In this document: positions 5,600 to 7,531 of the stretch, piece after piece
How positions within the stretch are numbered: the first letter of the stretch is position 1
How the letters are laid out: every line of letters starts with the position of its first letter
Assembly (NCBI GenBank): GCA_024277475.1
Contig: JAJRVC010000615.1
Location: 1 to 7,531 of the forward strand
DNA: 7,531 bases
Direction: 5' to 3'
Source: Deltaproteobacteria bacterium
GTDB taxonomy: Bacteria > Desulfobacterota > Desulfobacteria > Desulfobacterales > JAFDCJ01
Notes under the pieces: model-generated
What the model saw: the letters and a program-made list of their open reading frames with translations, nothing else
What the model was told of the DNA's origin: nothing
Databases searched by the model: none
Program-made: the position numbers and the translations under genes

Positions 5600-6682
5600 A
5601 TGGCCAAAATCGATGCATTTTTTAAATTAATGAATGAACAGGGAGCTTCCGATCTTCACTTGGCCTCAGGTCAACCCCCGGCGCTTCGAGTTCGCGGCGA
5701 AATTGAACGGGTTAAATTTAAAGTTCTGGACAGTGATGATTTAAGGGGCATGCTGTACGAGATCGCTCCGGAACAGAAGATAAAAATGTTTGAAGAAAAC
5801 GGAGATATCGATTTTGGCTACGAGATACCGGGGCTTGCCAGGTATCGTGCCAATTTCTTTATGCAAAGAAATGGTGTCGCAGCGGTTTTCAGAGAAATTC
5901 CCAGTGAGATTATGACCGCCGATATGCTCGGTTTGCCGCCGGTGGTGTCCAAACTGGCAACACTTCCAAGAGGGCTGGTGCTGGTTACCGGTCCCACCGG
6001 CAGTGGAAAATCCACGACCCTGGCGGCGATCGTCGATGTGGCCAACCGTTCACGCAAAGATCACATCATCACCGTCGAAGATCCGATTGAATTTGTGCAT
6101 CAAAGCCAGGGCTGCATCGTTAACCATCGCGAGGTGGGCGTCCACACGAATTCGTTTTCAACGGCCCTGCGCGGTGCCCTGCGTGAGGATCCGGACATTA
6201 TCCTGGTGGGGGAAATGAGGGACCTTGAAACGATTTCCCTGGCGGTGGAAGCGGCATCCACCGGTCACCTTGTTTTCTCCACATTGCACACATCCAGCGC
6301 CTATAAATCCGTAGACCGGGTGATCGAAGTGTTCCCGTCCCAGGAACAGCCCCTCATCCGATCGACCCTGGCCGATGGCCTGCGGGCCGTTATCGCCCAG
6401 ACTCTTTTTAAGCGTATCGACCGCAAAGGTCGCGTCGCGGCGCTGGAAATTTTAATCGCCAATCCGGCTGTGCGCAATTTAATCCGGGAAGGCAAAACCC
6501 ATCAGATCCCTTCCATGATCCAGACCGGTAAAAAATACGGTATGATCCTGTTGGATGACTCCATCATGGACCTTTTTAAAAAAGGAATGATCAGCGCGGA
6601 TGAAGCCTATGCCAAGTCAAACGAAAAGGGCAGATTCAGAGCCATGCTCAAATCGCCACCGGCGGATTTTACGGAAGTATAG
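5600..6682 (+). CDS. pilT: PilT, type IV pilus retraction ATPase
   Basis: PilT is the hexameric cytoplasmic motor that depolymerises the pilus and drives twitching motility. The 360-residue protein is of the usual size. The N-terminal domain carries ASDLHLASGQPP (16-27). The ATPase core has Walker A GPTGSGKS (131-138), the Asp box TVEDPIEF (158-165), LREDPD (194-199), Walker B IILVGEMRD (200-208) with the catalytic-type E205, and the His box STGHLVFSTLHT with H223 and H230. The C-terminal PilT signature (A)VRNLIREGKTHQI, the region that separates PilT from assembly ATPases, is present. All catalytic residues are kept, so it should be active. ATG at 5600 has GGGAG 6 nt upstream. A second PilT-type ATPase begins 111 bp downstream, and the two probably act on the same pilus. 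No pilin, pilB or pilC is in the window, so the rest of the system must lie elsewhere. Confidence 0.96.
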   Translation: MAKIDAFFKLMNEQGASDLHLASGQPPALRVRGEIERVKFKVLDSDDLRGMLYEIAPEQKIKMFEENGDIDFGYEIPGLARYRANFFMQRNGVAAVFREIPSEIMTADMLGLPPVVSKLATLPRGLVLVTGPTGSGKSTTLAAIVDVANRSRKDHIITVEDPIEFVHQSQGCIVNHREVGVHTNSFSTALRGALREDPDIILVGEMRDLETISLAVEAASTGHLVFSTLHTSSAYKSVDRVIEVFPSQEQPLIRSTLADGLRAVIAQTLFKRIDRKGRVAALEILIANPAVRNLIREGKTHQIPSMIQTGKKYGMILLDDSIMDLFKKGMISADEAYAKSNEKGRFRAMLKSPPADFTEV

Positions 6683-6793
6683 TAGATAGACCTATCAATA
6701 CAGTCATGTAAAATTCGAGGAATGGATTCTAATTCTAATTAAAAAAGGTATCAGACAGGATCAATACTCAGTGTTCTTGCGGGGAAAATCATT
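6683..6793. other. Short spacer between the two pilus ATPase genes
   Basis: The 111-bp spacer holds a short direct repeat (ATTCTAATTCTAATT near 6727-6741) and no terminator. I see no convincing promoter. The downstream gene therefore may be cotranscribed with pilT, although the gap is long for tight coupling. The ribosome binding site of the next gene is weak: GGGG at 6781-6784, 9 nt before the ATG. Confidence 0.45.
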
Positions 6794-7531
6794 ATGAAAA
6801 AGCAGGAAATCGATCATATTTTGGTAAAGATGCTGGACTATCATCGTGATGTTTCCGACCTGAATTTCACGGTGGGCAAACCGATGCAGGTTGAAAGCGC
6901 CGGAGAGCTTATCCCGGTTGAAATCAAACCAAACTTTAAGACCCTGTCGCCTTTTCAGACCGAAATTTTGGCCCTGAATCTAATCAACCAGGACCGTCGC
7001 CTGACAAAAACGCTGCTCAGCGAGGGGTCCTGCGACTTGTCTTACGGTTTGCCCGGTAAGGCCCGCTTCAGGATCAACATCTTTTCCCAGGGCGGAAACC
7101 TGTCCATCGTTCTGCGAAAACTCGAGTCCAAAATACCGACGATCCAGGAACGTAATCTGCCCAAACCCATGTATCAAATTGCCCAGGAAAAAAACGGCCT
7201 CGTATTTGTAACCGGCGCCACGGGTTCCGGGAAAACGACGACGCTGGCGGCCATACTGGATCAAATCAACGAATCCAAATCCGTACATGTCATTACCCTT
7301 GAAGACCCGGTGGAATATCAGCATCCCCATAAAAAATCCACTTTTAACCAGCGAGAACTCGGACTCGATTTCGATGCTTACTCCAGCGGTTTGCGGGCCG
7401 CTTTGCGCCAGGCTCCCAAGGTCATCCTGGTCGGCGAAATGCGCGACAGGGAGACGGTGGAAATCGGACTCAGTGCCGCCGAAACCGGTCACCTGGTATT
7501 GACGACCCTGCATACGGTCGATGCCGGTTCC
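6794..7531 (+). CDS. PilT/PilU-family type IV pilus ATPase, 3' end cut by window
   Basis: The open frame runs from ATG 6794 to the end of the window without a stop, giving the first 246 residues of a protein expected to be about 350-400 long. It is a second member of the PilT family of pilus retraction motors. The N-terminal domain is divergent (VSDLNFTVGKPMQVE, 20-34, where PilT has ASDLHL). The ATPase core shows Walker A GATGSGKT (141-148), Asp box TLEDPVEY (168-175), Walker B VILVGEMRD (210-218) with E215, and His box ETGHLVLTTLHT with H233 and H240. One notable change is LRQAPK (204-209) just before Walker B, where the adjacent PilT has LREDPD. ATP-binding residues remain, so it is probably active. 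Position after pilT suggests a PilU-like accessory motor, but the family also includes other PilT paralogues, so I give no gene symbol. The ribosome binding site is weak, yet no better upstream start is in frame. Confidence 0.92.
   Translation, partial: MKKQEIDHILVKMLDYHRDVSDLNFTVGKPMQVESAGELIPVEIKPNFKTLSPFQTEILALNLINQDRRLTKTLLSEGSCDLSYGLPGKARFRINIFSQGGNLSIVLRKLESKIPTIQERNLPKPMYQIAQEKNGLVFVTGATGSGKTTTLAAILDQINESKSVHVITLEDPVEYQHPHKKSTFNQRELGLDFDAYSSGLRAALRQAPKVILVGEMRDRETVEIGLSAAETGHLVLTTLHTVDAGS

Noticed and set aside
6980..7513. 177-codon minus-strand open frame
   Set aside because: It is antisense to the second pilus ATPase, whose + frame shows intact Walker, Asp and His motifs over the same bases.

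Overview
The window looks like chromosomal DNA from an uncultured or little-studied Desulfobacterota (former Deltaproteobacteria) species, probably in or near the Desulfobacterales. This is an inference. It rests on the protein styles (a yggT-divIVA pair in an organism that also carries type IV pilus ATPases, and PilT paralogues in tandem), on moderately GC-rich coding DNA, and on the large amount of AT-rich, repeat-filled DNA between genes. There is no 16S or other decisive marker.

All recognisable genes are on the + strand. In order they are: ftsH (271-2130, TTG start), an AAA+ membrane protease; folP (2395-3285, TTG start), dihydropteroate synthase; 934 bp of non-coding repeat DNA; a one-module yggT (4220-4519); 395 bp of non-coding DNA; a divIVA-domain gene (4915-5418); a 181-bp repeat-rich spacer; pilT (5600-6682), the type IV pilus retraction ATPase; and a second, divergent PilT/PilU-type ATPase (6794 to the window end, incomplete at its 3' end). 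ftsH-folP and yggT-divIVA are familiar gene neighbourhoods. pilT followed by a paralogue resembles the pilT-pilU pair of other pilus-bearing bacteria.

The genes share orientation but most are not tightly packed. The spacers are 264, 934, 395, 181 and 111 bp. Good promoter candidates sit before folP (TTGAGG-N17-TATAAT) and yggT (TTGTAA-N17-TATAAT). A near-consensus sigma-54 -24/-12 element overlaps the last codons of yggT and points toward divIVA. The window therefore probably holds several short transcription units rather than one operon.

The most unusual content is between the genes. There is a 106-bp inverted repeat pair, ungapped and about 82% identical, that brackets yggT. There is a 26-bp tandem repeat with relatives elsewhere in the window, a duplicated module with a nearly identical 31-bp core (ACCACGAAGGGCACGAAG...), a strongly purine-biased tract after folP, and an 8-bp tandem array (ATCAACCC) before pilT. 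No transposase, CRISPR array, tRNA, rRNA or defence system is visible. I found no convincing new multi-gene system. The leads worth following are the intergenic repeat families, the sigma-54-like site, and the altered active-site neighbourhood of the second pilus ATPase.
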